The notes under the pieces are model-generated. The model was not told the DNA's origin and did no database searches. It worked only from the letters and a program-made list of their open reading frames with translations. Of a stretch of DNA of 64,000 nt, positions 15,022 to 24,194 are shown one piece after another. Position 1 is the first letter of the stretch. Each line of letters begins with the position of its first letter. This DNA is from Uliginosibacterium aquaticum. Its GTDB lineage: Bacteria > Pseudomonadota > Gammaproteobacteria > Burkholderiales > Rhodocyclaceae. The translations under genes were made by a program, and so were the position numbers. Where the stretch lies: contig NZ_JABCSC020000001.1 of NCBI RefSeq assembly GCF_012972705.2, forward strand, positions 434,001 through 498,000, given 5' to 3'.

Positions 15022-17303
15022 GGCATGCCTCCGATGGCGCGCAGGATGGCCTCTGGCGTGGCCGGCGCCTGCAGCGGCGCTGGGGCGCCGAGGGCGGCCG
15101 AGCAGGCATCGCGCAGCGCGAAGAAGACCGCGAAGCCGTGAACCAGCGGCGGCTCGCCAACGGCCTTGCTGCGATGCACGCTGTTTTCGGCATTGATATT
15201 GTCGAAGAGCTTAACGTTCAGCACCGGCGGGCAATCCGAGGCGGCCGGGATCTTGTAGGTGGAGGGGGCGTGGGTGCGCAGGCGGCCCGCGCCGTCGAAG
15301 ACCAGTTCCTCGCTGGTGATCCAGCCGGCGCCCTGGATGAAGGCGCCTTCGACCTGGCCGATATCCAGCGCCGGATTGATCGAGCGGCCGGCGTCGTGAA
15401 GGATGTCGGCGCGCAGGATGCGCGATTCGCCGGTGAGGGTGTCGATCACTACTTCGGCGCAGCAGGCACCGTAGGCGAAGTAGAAGAAGGGGCGACCTTG
15501 CAGACTGGCCGGGTCGTAGTGGATCTTGGGGGTGGCGTAGAAGCCGGAGTCCCACAGCTGGACGCGGGCGCGATAGGCGGCGGCGGTGAGGGTGGTGAAA
15601 TCCTCGCTGATCTCGCCGGCGCTGACCTTGCCATCGGCAAACTCGATCTTGGCGCCGCGCAGGCCGTGGCGGGTCGAGAAGAAGTCGGTGAGGCGCTTCC
15701 GGATCTTGCGCGCGGCGGCGAGTGCGGCCTGCCCGTTCAGGTCGGTGCCGCTGGAGGCGGCGGTGGCCGAGGTGTTGGGCACCCGGCTGGTGTCGGTGGA
15801 GGAGAGGCGAACCCGGTCGATGGAGAGGCCCAGCGCCTGGGCGACGATCTGGGCGATCTTGGTGTACAGGCCCTGGCCCATTTCGGTGCCGCCGTGGGTG
15901 ACCAGCACCGAGCCATCGGCATACACACAGACCTGGGCGCCAGCCTGGTTGTAGTGCGTGGCGGTGAAGGAGATGCCGAACTTCACCGGGGTGAGCGCGA
16001 TGCCGCGCTTGAGCACCGGGCTTGTGGCATTGAAGGCGGCAATCGCGGCGCGGCGGGCGCTGTAATCGCACTCCTGCGCGAGCTGGTCGACGAGCTGCGG
16101 GGCGACGTTGTCCTGCACCGGCATGCCGTAGTGGGTGGTGGTGCAGGCGTCGTTGCCGGGCAGGCCGTAGAAATTGCGCCGGCGCACTTCGAGCGGGTCG
16201 AGGCCCAGATGATGGGCGATGTCGTCGAGGATGTACTCGATGGCGAAGATGCCCTGCGGGCCGCCGAAGCCGCGGAAGGCGGTGTTCGACACGGTATTCG
16301 TGCGGCAGCGCAGGCTGCGGATCGCAACAGCATCGAGGTAGTAGCAGTTATCCAGATGGAAGATGGCGCGGTCATTGACCGGGCCGGAGAGGTCGGTGGA
16401 AAAACCGCAGCGCGAGGCGAGCGTGATCGCCAGCCCCTGTAGTTGGCCGTGGTCATCGAAGCCAGCTTCCCATTCGTAGGCGAAGTCGTGACGCTTGCCG
16501 GTGATGAGTATGTCGTCATCGCGGTCGAGGCGCAGCTTCACCGCGCGGCCGGTTTTCCAGGCGCCCAGCGCGGCGGCACTGGCGACTTGGGCCGACTGCG
16601 ATTCCTTGCCGCCGAAGGCGCCGCCCATGCGGCGGCACTCCACGCTCACCTGATGCGCGGCCCAGCCAAGCATGTGGGCAATCGTTTGCTGCATTTCGGT
16701 GGGATGCTGGGTGGAGCTCTGCACATGCAGGCTGCCTTCTTCGCGCGGGATGGCCAGTGCGATCTGGCTTTCGAGATAGAAGTGTTCCTGCCCGCCCAGT
16801 GTGGCGCGGCCTTGCAGGCGATGCTGGGCGCTGGCCAGCGCCTTGTCGGCGTCACCACGCTGCACATGCACCGGCGGCATCAGCCAGGATTCGGCGGCAA
16901 TCGCGCTGGGGATGTCGAGGATGGCGGGCAGGGCCTCAACATCGACCTTCGCCAGGCGTGCGGCGCGGCGGGCCTGTTCGTGGCTTTCGGCGAGCACCAG
17001 GAATAGTGGCTGACCCATGAAGTGGACCAGGCCGTCGGCGAGGATCGGGTCGTCATGCACGATCGGGCCGCAATCGTTGCTGGCGGGGATGTCCTGCGCG
17101 GTGAGCACCGCCACCACGCCCGGCGCGGCGAGTACGGCAGCAAGATCCATCGCGAGGATGCGGCCATGCGCGATGCTGGCAAGGCCGAAGGCGGCGTGCA
17201 GGCAGCCCGCTGGAGCAGGCAGATCGTCGATATAGCGGGCAGCGCCCTGCACATGCAGGGTGGCACTTTCATGGCGCAGCGGCGCGCCAACAGGATGGGT
17301 CAT
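15018..17303 (-). CDS. xdhB: Xanthine dehydrogenase, molybdopterin-binding subunit
   Basis: This 761-residue subunit hydroxylates hypoxanthine and xanthine to urate at the Mo centre. Moco-contact motifs GGAFGGKE and TAFRGFGGPQG are present, and the C-terminal VGEPPLVHG carries the catalytic glutamate. Length matches bacterial XdhB proteins. It overlaps both xdhA (17300-17303) and xdhC (15018-15021) by four bases, indicating translational coupling and stoichiometric synthesis. Confidence 0.97.
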   Translation of the reverse strand: MTHPVGAPLRHESATLHVQGAARYIDDLPAPAGCLHAAFGLASIAHGRILAMDLAAVLAAPGVVAVLTAQDIPASNDCGPIVHDDPILADGLVHFMGQPLFLVLAESHEQARRAARLAKVDVEALPAILDIPSAIAAESWLMPPVHVQRGDADKALASAQHRLQGRATLGGQEHFYLESQIALAIPREEGSLHVQSSTQHPTEMQQTIAHMLGWAAHQVSVECRRMGGAFGGKESQSAQVASAAALGAWKTGRAVKLRLDRDDDILITGKRHDFAYEWEAGFDDHGQLQGLAITLASRCGFSTDLSGPVNDRAIFHLDNCYYLDAVAIRSLRCRTNTVSNTAFRGFGGPQGIFAIEYILDDIAHHLGLDPLEVRRRNFYGLPGNDACTTTHYGMPVQDNVAPQLVDQLAQECDYSARRAAIAAFNATSPVLKRGIALTPVKFGISFTATHYNQAGAQVCVYADGSVLVTHGGTEMGQGLYTKIAQIVAQALGLSIDRVRLSSTDTSRVPNTSATAASSGTDLNGQAALAAARKIRKRLTDFFSTRHGLRGAKIEFADGKVSAGEISEDFTTLTAAAYRARVQLWDSGFYATPKIHYDPASLQGRPFFYFAYGACCAEVVIDTLTGESRILRADILHDAGRSINPALDIGQVEGAFIQGAGWITSEELVFDGAGRLRTHAPSTYKIPAASDCPPVLNVKLFDNINAENSVHRSKAVGEPPLVHGFAVFFALRDACSAALGAPAPLQAPATPEAILRAIGGMP

Positions 17304-18766
17304 GCGAAAACCTCGGTGATGCGATCAACGCGCAGCTGGGCCTGGGTGCTGTGCTCAAGCCACAGGCGGCGCAAAAGGTTACGGGCTACCTGCTGGCGGT
17401 AGGCGGCGGAGGCGCGCATGTCGGCAATCGGCTGGAAATCCTGTTCCAGCGCGTCCATTGCCGCTTCGATGCTGCGCAATTCGAGCGGCTGGCCGCGCAG
17501 GGCCGCTTCGGCTGCCAGTGCCCGGCGCGGGGTGGCGGCCATGCCACCGAAGGCGAGGCGTGCGTCGCTGATCAGGCCGGCGTCACCCAGGGTGAGGGCG
17601 AAACCGGCGCAGACCGCCGAGATGTCCTGATCCTGGCGCTTGCTGACCTTCCAGGTGCGGAACAGGCGGCCCGGCACGGCGCGCGGCACTCTCAGGGCAC
17701 GCACGAATTCACCCGGCTGCAGGGCCGTCTGCTGGTAGCCGAGATAGAAATCTTCAAGGGCCAGCTCGCGCTGGGTTTCGCCTTTCTGCAGCACGACGTG
17801 AGTGCCCAGGGCGATCAGGGCCGGCATCGAGTCGCCAATCGGCGAGCCATTGGCCACGTTGCCGCCGAGGGTGCCGGCATTGCGCACCGGCAGGGAGGCA
17901 AAGCGCGCGGCGAGCTCCTGCCATTGCGGCTCATCGCGGCACAGCAGGGTGAAGGCTTCAGTCAGTGTGAGGCCTGCACCAAGTGTGAGCCAGGTGTCGT
18001 CCGTTTCGGTGCGGCGCAGCTCTTCCACTGCACCAAGATAGATGATGTCGCCGAGTTCGCGCAGCTGCTTGGTGACCCACAGACCGATGTCGGTGCCGCC
18101 CGCCAGCAGGCGGGCTTCGGGTAGCGCCTGGCGCAGGGTGGCGAGCTCGGTGAGCGAACGCGGGGCGAAAAAGCGCTGACCGCCGTGATCAAAATCCAGT
18201 GCCGGCTCGTTGGCGATCTTTTCCAGCGCACTGCGGATCGGTGCGCGCTCCAGGCGTTGCAGCGGGTACTCGCGGCAACGTTGGGCGGCCTCCAGGATGG
18301 GCCGGTAGCCGGTGCAGCGGCACAGGTTGCCGGAGAGCACCTGCTGCGCCTCATCCAGCGTTGGCACGCGCGGCTGCTCCTCGTAATCGGCCCACAGGCT
18401 CATCGCAAAGCCTGGCGTGCAGAAGCCGCACTGCGAGCCGTGCAGATCCACCAGTGCCTGTTGCACCGGGTGCAGGCCATCGGCGCCGGCGAGGTCTTCC
18501 ACCGTGAACAGGGCCTTGCCATCCAGGGTGGGCAGCAGCGCAATGCAGCTGTTGATGGCTTGCAGGCGCAGGCCGCCCGCGCCTTGCGCGTCCAGCGTGG
18601 CTACCACCACGGTGCAGGCTCCGCAATCGCCTTCGCCACAGCCTTCCTTGCTGCCGCAGGCGCCACGCTCTTCGCGCAGCCATTGCAGCACGGTGCGCTG
18701 AGCGGGTTGGTCGCTCAGGCTCAGGGTCTTGCCCTGGTACCAGAAGCGGATATCGGTTCTTGTCAT
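17300..18766 (-). CDS. xdhA: Xanthine dehydrogenase, FeS/FAD subunit
   Basis: This 488-residue subunit moves electrons from the Mo centre to NAD+. The plant-type 2Fe-2S cluster is in GSKEGCGEGDCGACT (C43, C48, C51), the second cluster in SQCGFCTPG and LCRCTGYRP, and FAD motifs are LLAGGTDIGLWV and NAGTLGGNVANGSPIGD. The ATG at 18766 has AAGGAGA eight bases upstream; a more distal ATG at 18797-18799 lacks one. It is the first gene of xdhABC and is divergent from the adenine deaminase gene, whose product feeds it hypoxanthine. Confidence 0.97.
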   Translation of the reverse strand: MTRTDIRFWYQGKTLSLSDQPAQRTVLQWLREERGACGSKEGCGEGDCGACTVVVATLDAQGAGGLRLQAINSCIALLPTLDGKALFTVEDLAGADGLHPVQQALVDLHGSQCGFCTPGFAMSLWADYEEQPRVPTLDEAQQVLSGNLCRCTGYRPILEAAQRCREYPLQRLERAPIRSALEKIANEPALDFDHGGQRFFAPRSLTELATLRQALPEARLLAGGTDIGLWVTKQLRELGDIIYLGAVEELRRTETDDTWLTLGAGLTLTEAFTLLCRDEPQWQELAARFASLPVRNAGTLGGNVANGSPIGDSMPALIALGTHVVLQKGETQRELALEDFYLGYQQTALQPGEFVRALRVPRAVPGRLFRTWKVSKRQDQDISAVCAGFALTLGDAGLISDARLAFGGMAATPRRALAAEAALRGQPLELRSIEAAMDALEQDFQPIADMRASAAYRQQVARNLLRRLWLEHSTQAQLRVDRITEVFA

Positions 18767-18931
18767 GGGTATTTCTCCTTGGGTGTGCATACCTAGCACG
18801 TGACATGCCCATCCTTATCCGTATGCCCACATGACACTCATTGCAAGATCTGGCTGGACAAGCGCAGCGCTGATGTGTGCAGCTCGGCTATGCTGGCACC
18901 ACAACAATCCTTTCCCTTCGCGGAGCAAACA

Positions 18932-19939
18932 ATGACCCCACTCGAACTGGCCCTGAGCTGTCCCAAAGCCGAGCTGCACTTGCACATCGAAGGTAGCCTG
19001 GAGCCCGAGCTGGCTTTCGAGCTGGCCGCGCGCAACGGCATCCGCCTGCCCTACGCCGACATCGCCGCCCTGCGCGCCGCTTACGATTTTGAAGACCTGC
19101 AGAGCTTCCTCGACCTCTACTACGCCTGCGCCGACGTGCTGCGCACCGAAGAGGATTTCCGCGATCTGATGCTGGCCTACCTGCGCCGGGCGCGGGCCGA
19201 CAACATCGTGCATGCCGAAATCATGTTCGATCCGCAGACCCACACTGCGCGCGGCATCCCGTTTGCCACCGTGCTGGCCGGGCTGGAGCAGGGCGCTGAG
19301 ATTGCGCGCCGCGAGTGGGGCATGAGCACCCGCCTGATCATGAGCTTTCTTCGCCATCTCTCCGAAGAAGAGTGCATGCGCACGCTGGATGAAGCGCTGC
19401 CCTTCATCGAGCGCATTCACGCCTTCGGGCTGGACTCCTCCGAGCTGGGCCATCCTCCGGCCAAGTTCGCCCGCCTCTTTGCGCGCTGCGCAGCACTGGG
19501 CAAGCCGCTGGTGGCCCATGCCGGCGAAGAAGGCCCGCCCGCCTATATCTTCGAGGCGCTGGATATCCTCAAGGTGGCGCGCATCGACCACGGCGTACGC
19601 GCCAGTGAAGACCCTGCCTTGCTGGAGCGGCTTGCCCGCGAAGAGATCCCGCTCACCGTGTGCCCGCTCTCCAATGTGCGCCTGTGCGTGTTCGACGACA
19701 TGCGCCAGCACAGCCTGCCGGCACTGCTCGCCCAGGGCCTGTGCGTGACGCTCAACAGCGACGACCCGGCCTACTTCGGCGGCTACCTCGGCAACAACAT
19801 CCGTGCTGTGCAGGAGGCCTTCGATTTCGATGCGGCCACCTGGCGCACCCTGATGGCCAACAGCTTCCGCGCCAGCTTCGTCAGCGAAGCGGAGCGGGCC
19901 GTCTGGCTGGCGCAGGTGGAGGCGCACTTCGCTGCTTGA
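18932..19939 (+). CDS. Adenine deaminase (adenosine deaminase-family)
   Basis: This 335-residue amidohydrolase carries the Zn ligands H16/H18 in [26 protein letters not shown], and the metal Asp in [11 protein letters not shown]. The HAGEEGPP version of the active-site loop is the one seen in fungal and Pseudomonas-type adenine deaminases of this family, rather than the loop of true adenosine deaminases. Adenine to hypoxanthine is therefore the preferred call. It fits the divergent xdh genes, which consume hypoxanthine. The ATG at 18932 begins just before the conserved domain. Confidence 0.85.
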   Translation: MTPLELALSCPKAELHLHIEGSLEPELAFELAARNGIRLPYADIAALRAAYDFEDLQSFLDLYYACADVLRTEEDFRDLMLAYLRRARADNIVHAEIMFDPQTHTARGIPFATVLAGLEQGAEIARREWGMSTRLIMSFLRHLSEEECMRTLDEALPFIERIHAFGLDSSELGHPPAKFARLFARCAALGKPLVAHAGEEGPPAYIFEALDILKVARIDHGVRASEDPALLERLAREEIPLTVCPLSNVRLCVFDDMRQHSLPALLAQGLCVTLNSDDPAYFGGYLGNNIRAVQEAFDFDAATWRTLMANSFRASFVSEAERAVWLAQVEAHFAA

Positions 19940-20011
19940 GTGCAGGCCAGGCCGTGAGCGGGTTGATCGTCCTGGCTGCCGGGAGCGGCCAGGGCTGACG
20001 AAGTCTCCGGG

Positions 20012-20395
20012 CTAGAGATACTCGTCCACAAGCCTTCCGAGGGACGAGTCTTTCTGGCCGCTCGAATCTGCGCGGCGCGAGGACTCGGCCTGGGCCGGCT
20101 GTGAGTTGCTCTTTCGCTCTTCCAGTTGCGCCTGGCGTTTCTCCAGTTCGGCAATCTGGGCCAGCACGAGCTGGATCTGCGCCTGCAGCAGTTCGACTTT
20201 CTTTTGCGAGCCCTCGTCCGGGTTCTTTGTCGCTTCTGCCATTTCCTTGTTGAGTAATTTGAGCTTGTTTTTCAGGGCTTCGATCTGGCCGGCGATTCCC
20301 CCTCCGCCACTCGCGCCTTTCGCGCTGGAGCTCGAGCCAGAGCTGGCAACTGAACTCAGGTTGACCGTGATTGATTCACTCATCATGAATTCCAT
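20012..20395 (-). CDS. Small FlxA-like coiled-coil protein
   Basis: This protein of up to 127 residues has a serine/glycine-rich N terminus (about 1-34), a strongly predicted coiled coil (about 36-95, heptads of Leu/Ile/Ala with many Lys, Glu and Gln) and a polar tail ending SLGRLVDEYL. The pattern resembles the FlxA-like family. No function is established, and no flagellar gene is in the window. The start could be 20395, 20386 or 20383. It is convergent with the adenine deaminase gene and divergent from the GGDEF gene. Confidence 0.7.
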   Translation of the reverse strand: MEFMMSESITVNLSSVASSGSSSSAKGASGGGGIAGQIEALKNKLKLLNKEMAEATKNPDEGSQKKVELLQAQIQLVLAQIAELEKRQAQLEERKSNSQPAQAESSRRADSSGQKDSSLGRLVDEYL

Positions 20396-20497
20396 TCTTC
20401 AAATGCGGCATGCGTTAACTATCGGCTTCCGCGTAGGAATCCGGAGTGAAATCGTGCCGGGCAGTCCGCTCCATGCCGTCCATGCGCCTTCCATGGG

Positions 20498-20536
20498 TGC
20501 CACACGGCCCATTCATGCCACACGGCCCCGAATGGG
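20498..20536. repeat. Short direct and inverted repeats upstream of the GGDEF gene
   Basis: The 13-mer tgccacacggccc occurs at 20498-20510 and 20516-20528. An inverted pair cccattc (20508-20514) and gaatggg (20530-20536) brackets the second copy. It lies between two divergent genes and could be a regulator site. Confidence 0.5.
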
Positions 20537-20651
20537 CAATGTATTCCGCCGCCATCTTGCATAGATTGATTGAGGGCGCCCCCTGCTTGGCGGGCCCGGC
20601 CAGGCGGGGCCGCTTCCTCAACCGCACGGGGCGCAGCATGAATGCATCTGA

Positions 20652-22349
20652 GTGGCGAGGCGGGCACGCGTGAAGGACGCGGAGCCGACGATTCTTCATG
20701 ACCGACAAGGCCAGCGGCATAGCCGTTGCCGCCTGCGCTTGCGGCTCGTCCTGCTGGCGGCCCTGATCTCGGTGCTGGTCATCAGCCTGGCCGGTGTTGC
20801 GCTGTGGCAGGAGAAACAACGCTACCGCGAACGCGCCTCGGTAGCCACCGGAAACATCGCTCGCCTGCTGGACCAGCAAATTTCCGGCGTGATCGACAAG
20901 ATCGACCTTTCCTTGCAGACCAGCAGCAAGATTTACGCTGCGATGCTGGACGAAGGCGCTTTCGATGCGGCCCATCTCAACCAGCATCTCGCCGCGCAGG
21001 AGGCCTTGCTGCCAGAGATCGTCAGCCTGCGCATCACCGATGCGAAAGGCATCGTGCGTTATGGCCGGGGAGTACCGGCGGAAGGCTCGGTAGACGTCAG
21101 TGATCGTTCGTATTTCGCCGAGGCGCGTAATGACGCGGCGGATCGCCTGATCGTGCACGGGCCCTTTCTGGCGCGCATCAGCAAGACCTGGGTAATGGTT
21201 CTGGCACGCCGCCTCAGCAAGCCGGACGGCTCCTTCGCCGGTGTGCTGTACGCCAACCTCGGTTGTAGCTACTTCGAGAGCATCCTGTCGCTGGCCTCCC
21301 TCGGGCCGAATGGAGCGGCCACCATCCGCACGACTGACCTGGCGCTGGTCCATCGCTTTCCCGATACCCGCAATGCGGTGGGCAGCAAGGACGTGTCAGC
21401 CCAGTTGCGCGAGGTGATTGCCGCACGGCCGCAGGGCGGCGAGTATCTGGCGACGACCAAGCTCGATGGCGTGGAGCGTAGCAATGCCTACCGGCGCGTT
21501 GAGCGCTATCCCTTCTACGTGATCGTCGGTCAGGCCACCGACGACTATCTGCGCGCCTGGCGCTTGAGCGTGCTGGTGATCAGCAGCCTCGCCAGTCTCA
21601 CGTTGCTGGTGGCCTGGTTCGCCACCTTCCGCGTCTATCGCAGCCAGATCCGCCTCAATGAAGACATCGCCCAGCGCACCCGGATCGGGGAGGCGCTCGA
21701 GCGCATCATTGCCGAGCGCGCCCAGCTCTATGCCGAGCTGGAGCGGCGCAAGGATGCGCTCGAAGAGGCCAATGCCACGCTGGAGCAGAAGGTTGAGGAG
21801 CGCACGCTTGAGCTCAGCAAGGCCAATCAGGCGCTGGAGCGCTTCGCGCGGCGCGATACGCTTACCCGGCTTGGCAACCGGCTGGCGGCGGATGAGCATC
21901 TGCACGAGGAGTTCCTGCGCATGAAGCGCAGCGGCCTGGCTTATTCCGTGTTGCTGATCGATATCGATCACTTTAAGCAGGTGAACGATCAGTTCGGCCA
22001 CGAGCAGGGGGACAAGGTGCTGCGCCATGTGGCTCACACCCTCAACCATTCCTGCCGTGCCACGGACTTCCTGGCCCGCTTCGGCGGTGAGGAGTTTCTT
22101 GTCATCCTGCCGGCAACGGCGCCGGCCCAGGCCGCGCGGGTTGCCGAGAAAATGCGCCAGACCCTGGCTGAGGCCCGCATTGAGCCGGTTGGCCAGATCA
22201 CCGTGAGCATCGGCGTGGCCGCCGCCTGGCCCTCGGATGAGGATGAAAACGCTGCCGTGCGCCAGGCCGATGAAAATCTCTACCGGGCCAAGAGCGAGGG
22301 ACGCAACCGGGTGGCGGAGGATGTGCGCTTGCCGCCCGTGTCGCCGTAG
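20652..22349 (+). CDS. Membrane diguanylate cyclase with Cache sensor
   Basis: This 565-residue protein should synthesise cyclic di-GMP. A first membrane helix (about 30-52) is followed by a periplasmic double-Cache-like sensor domain (about 55-300), a second helix (about 304-326), a coiled-coil linker (340-395) and a C-terminal GGDEF domain. The active site is GGEEF (478-482). An inhibitory I-site, RATD (469-472), lies five residues upstream, so product feedback is likely. The start is a GTG at 20652 or 20670. The Cache ligand is unknown; its position among purine genes may be incidental. Confidence 0.92.
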   Translation: MARRARVKDAEPTILHDRQGQRHSRCRLRLRLVLLAALISVLVISLAGVALWQEKQRYRERASVATGNIARLLDQQISGVIDKIDLSLQTSSKIYAAMLDEGAFDAAHLNQHLAAQEALLPEIVSLRITDAKGIVRYGRGVPAEGSVDVSDRSYFAEARNDAADRLIVHGPFLARISKTWVMVLARRLSKPDGSFAGVLYANLGCSYFESILSLASLGPNGAATIRTTDLALVHRFPDTRNAVGSKDVSAQLREVIAARPQGGEYLATTKLDGVERSNAYRRVERYPFYVIVGQATDDYLRAWRLSVLVISSLASLTLLVAWFATFRVYRSQIRLNEDIAQRTRIGEALERIIAERAQLYAELERRKDALEEANATLEQKVEERTLELSKANQALERFARRDTLTRLGNRLAADEHLHEEFLRMKRSGLAYSVLLIDIDHFKQVNDQFGHEQGDKVLRHVAHTLNHSCRATDFLARFGGEEFLVILPATAPAQAARVAEKMRQTLAEARIEPVGQITVSIGVAAAWPSDEDENAAVRQADENLYRAKSEGRNRVAEDVRLPPVSP

Positions 22350-22457
22350 CGCTTGGGTGAGAAGGCGAGCGCCCATAATCCTTATTGGCGCCGCTGAGTC
22401 GACAGCCTGGGCCGGATCGGGACAATGCGCGCATCAGCCCCTCTCAAGGAAAGCGCC

Positions 22458-23819
22458 ATGAGCACCCTGTTGCTGAAGAACGCGGATGTGGTCGTGACCA
22501 TGGATGCCGGCCGCCGCGAAATTCGCGGTGGCAGCGTATTCATTCGCGACCATGTCATCGAGGCTGTGGGCCAGGCCGCTGATTTACCGCAGTCGGCCGG
22601 GGAGGTCATCGACCTGGCAGGCCATGTACTCATGCCGGGGCTGATCAACACCCACCACCACATGTACCAGAGCCTGACGCGGGTCATCCCGGCAGCACAG
22701 GACGCCGAACTGTTTGACTGGCTTTCCGCGCTCTATCCCGTCTGGGCTGGCCTGACGCCCGAGATGATCCAGGTCTCGACGCAGGTCGCCATGGCCGAGC
22801 TGATCCTCTCCGGCTGCACGACTTCGAGCGATCACCTCTACATTTATCCGAACGGCTGCCGCTTGGATGATTCGATCGAGGCCGCTGTCGGTATCGGCAT
22901 GCGCTTCACGGCCTGCCGCGGCAGCATGAGCGTGGGGCGCTCGCAGGGCGGGCTGCCACCGGATGCCGTGGTCGAGCAGGAAGACGCCATCCTGCGGGAT
23001 ACCCGGCGCCTGATCGAAACCTGGCACGATGCCTCTTCCCACAGCATGCTGCAGATCGCGGTGGCGCCCTGTTCCCCGTTTTCGGTAAGCCGGGATCTGA
23101 TGCGTGAATCGGCCGCATTGGCGCGCAGCTATGGGGTGAGGCTGCACACCCATCTGGCCGAGAACTTCAAGGATGTGGATTACAGCCGCGAAAAGTTCGG
23201 CATGACGCCGGCCGAGTATGCGGAGTCGCTCGGCTGGACCGGGCACGACGTCTGGCACGCCCACTGCGTGCAGCTCGACGCGGCCGGGATTGCACTCTTC
23301 GCCCGCAGCCACACCGGTGTGGCGCATTGCCCGTGCTCCAACATGCGCCTGGCCTCGGGGATTGCACCGGTTCCGCAGATGCTTGCGGCCGGCGTGCCGG
23401 TGGGATTGGGCGTGGATGGCTCGGCTTCCAATGATGGCGCGCACATGTTGGGCGAGGCTCGCCAGGCCCTGTTGCTGGCACGCGTGGGGCATGGCCCGGC
23501 CGCGCTGTCGGCCCGGCAGGCGCTGGAGATGGCTACCCTCGGTGGCGCCAGGGTGCTCGGGCGTGAAGACATCGGGGCCCTTGCGCCCGGGATGAGTGCC
23601 GACTGCGTGGCTTTCCCGTTGGGCGACGTCGGCCTCGCTGGTGGTGCGGTGCATGATCCGGTCGCAGCGCTGGTTTTCTGCACTCCGCCCCGCGCGGCCT
23701 GGTCCGTCATCAACGGGCGGGTGATCGTGCGCGAAGGCCGGCTGACGAGCATCGACCTTCCTGAGGTTCAGCGCCGCCACGATGTGCTGGCGCGGGGGCT
23801 CGCAAACGCCGTGCGTTGA
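22458..23819 (+). CDS. 8-Oxoguanine deaminase
   Basis: This 453-residue amidohydrolase has the metal motif NTHHHMYQSLTR, then LHTHLAE, WHAHCVQLD and the Asp ligand in GVDGSASND. The first motif and the following AAQDAELFDWL resemble the characterised Pseudomonas 8-oxoguanine deaminase, which converts 8-oxoguanine to urate. That product would enter the pathway at PuuD. The ATG at 22458 has AAGGAA upstream. Assignment at family level is firm; the substrate is inferred from motif resemblance and the surrounding urate genes. Confidence 0.85.
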   Translation: MSTLLLKNADVVVTMDAGRREIRGGSVFIRDHVIEAVGQAADLPQSAGEVIDLAGHVLMPGLINTHHHMYQSLTRVIPAAQDAELFDWLSALYPVWAGLTPEMIQVSTQVAMAELILSGCTTSSDHLYIYPNGCRLDDSIEAAVGIGMRFTACRGSMSVGRSQGGLPPDAVVEQEDAILRDTRRLIETWHDASSHSMLQIAVAPCSPFSVSRDLMRESAALARSYGVRLHTHLAENFKDVDYSREKFGMTPAEYAESLGWTGHDVWHAHCVQLDAAGIALFARSHTGVAHCPCSNMRLASGIAPVPQMLAAGVPVGLGVDGSASNDGAHMLGEARQALLLARVGHGPAALSARQALEMATLGGARVLGREDIGALAPGMSADCVAFPLGDVGLAGGAVHDPVAALVFCTPPRAAWSVINGRVIVREGRLTSIDLPEVQRRHDVLARGLANAVR

Positions 23820-24194
23820 GCCTTCTTTCATAGGCTTCGCTCCCCTCGCTGACGCAGCGAAACGCCTCTTCTTCCTGCAAGCTTTGGAGGCACCGCCGCG
23901 GTCGACTTCTGCACGTGCTTGAAACCACGCTCCAGCACCTGTCTCGTTCTGCAAACAGCGCGGCTAGGGCAGATGTTCTGAGCGCCATCAAAACTGCGGA
24001 TCGTGCGGCTTTCTGGCCAAGCGTGACGTGGTCACGGGAGCTCAAAAACCCTTGAGATTCAGCGCGGGCGGGCTCGCATTGAAGGCATTTTCCGATCAAG
24101 CACTGGCTATCACTTTCAGCATAGAATCCGGCCTGCTTGAGAAAAGCAGATGTTTTTTGATGGGTTTTTACAAAATAAAAGACAAGGGGAGTCT
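23820..24194. other. Intergenic region between two plus-strand genes
   Basis: No supported gene. Just after the deaminase stop an imperfect hairpin (ggcttcgct, 23832-23840, against agcgaaacgcc) could terminate it. The last 60 bases before the lipoprotein gene are A-rich (tacaaaataaaagacaag) and likely carry its leader and the AGGGGA ribosome binding site. Confidence 0.45.
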
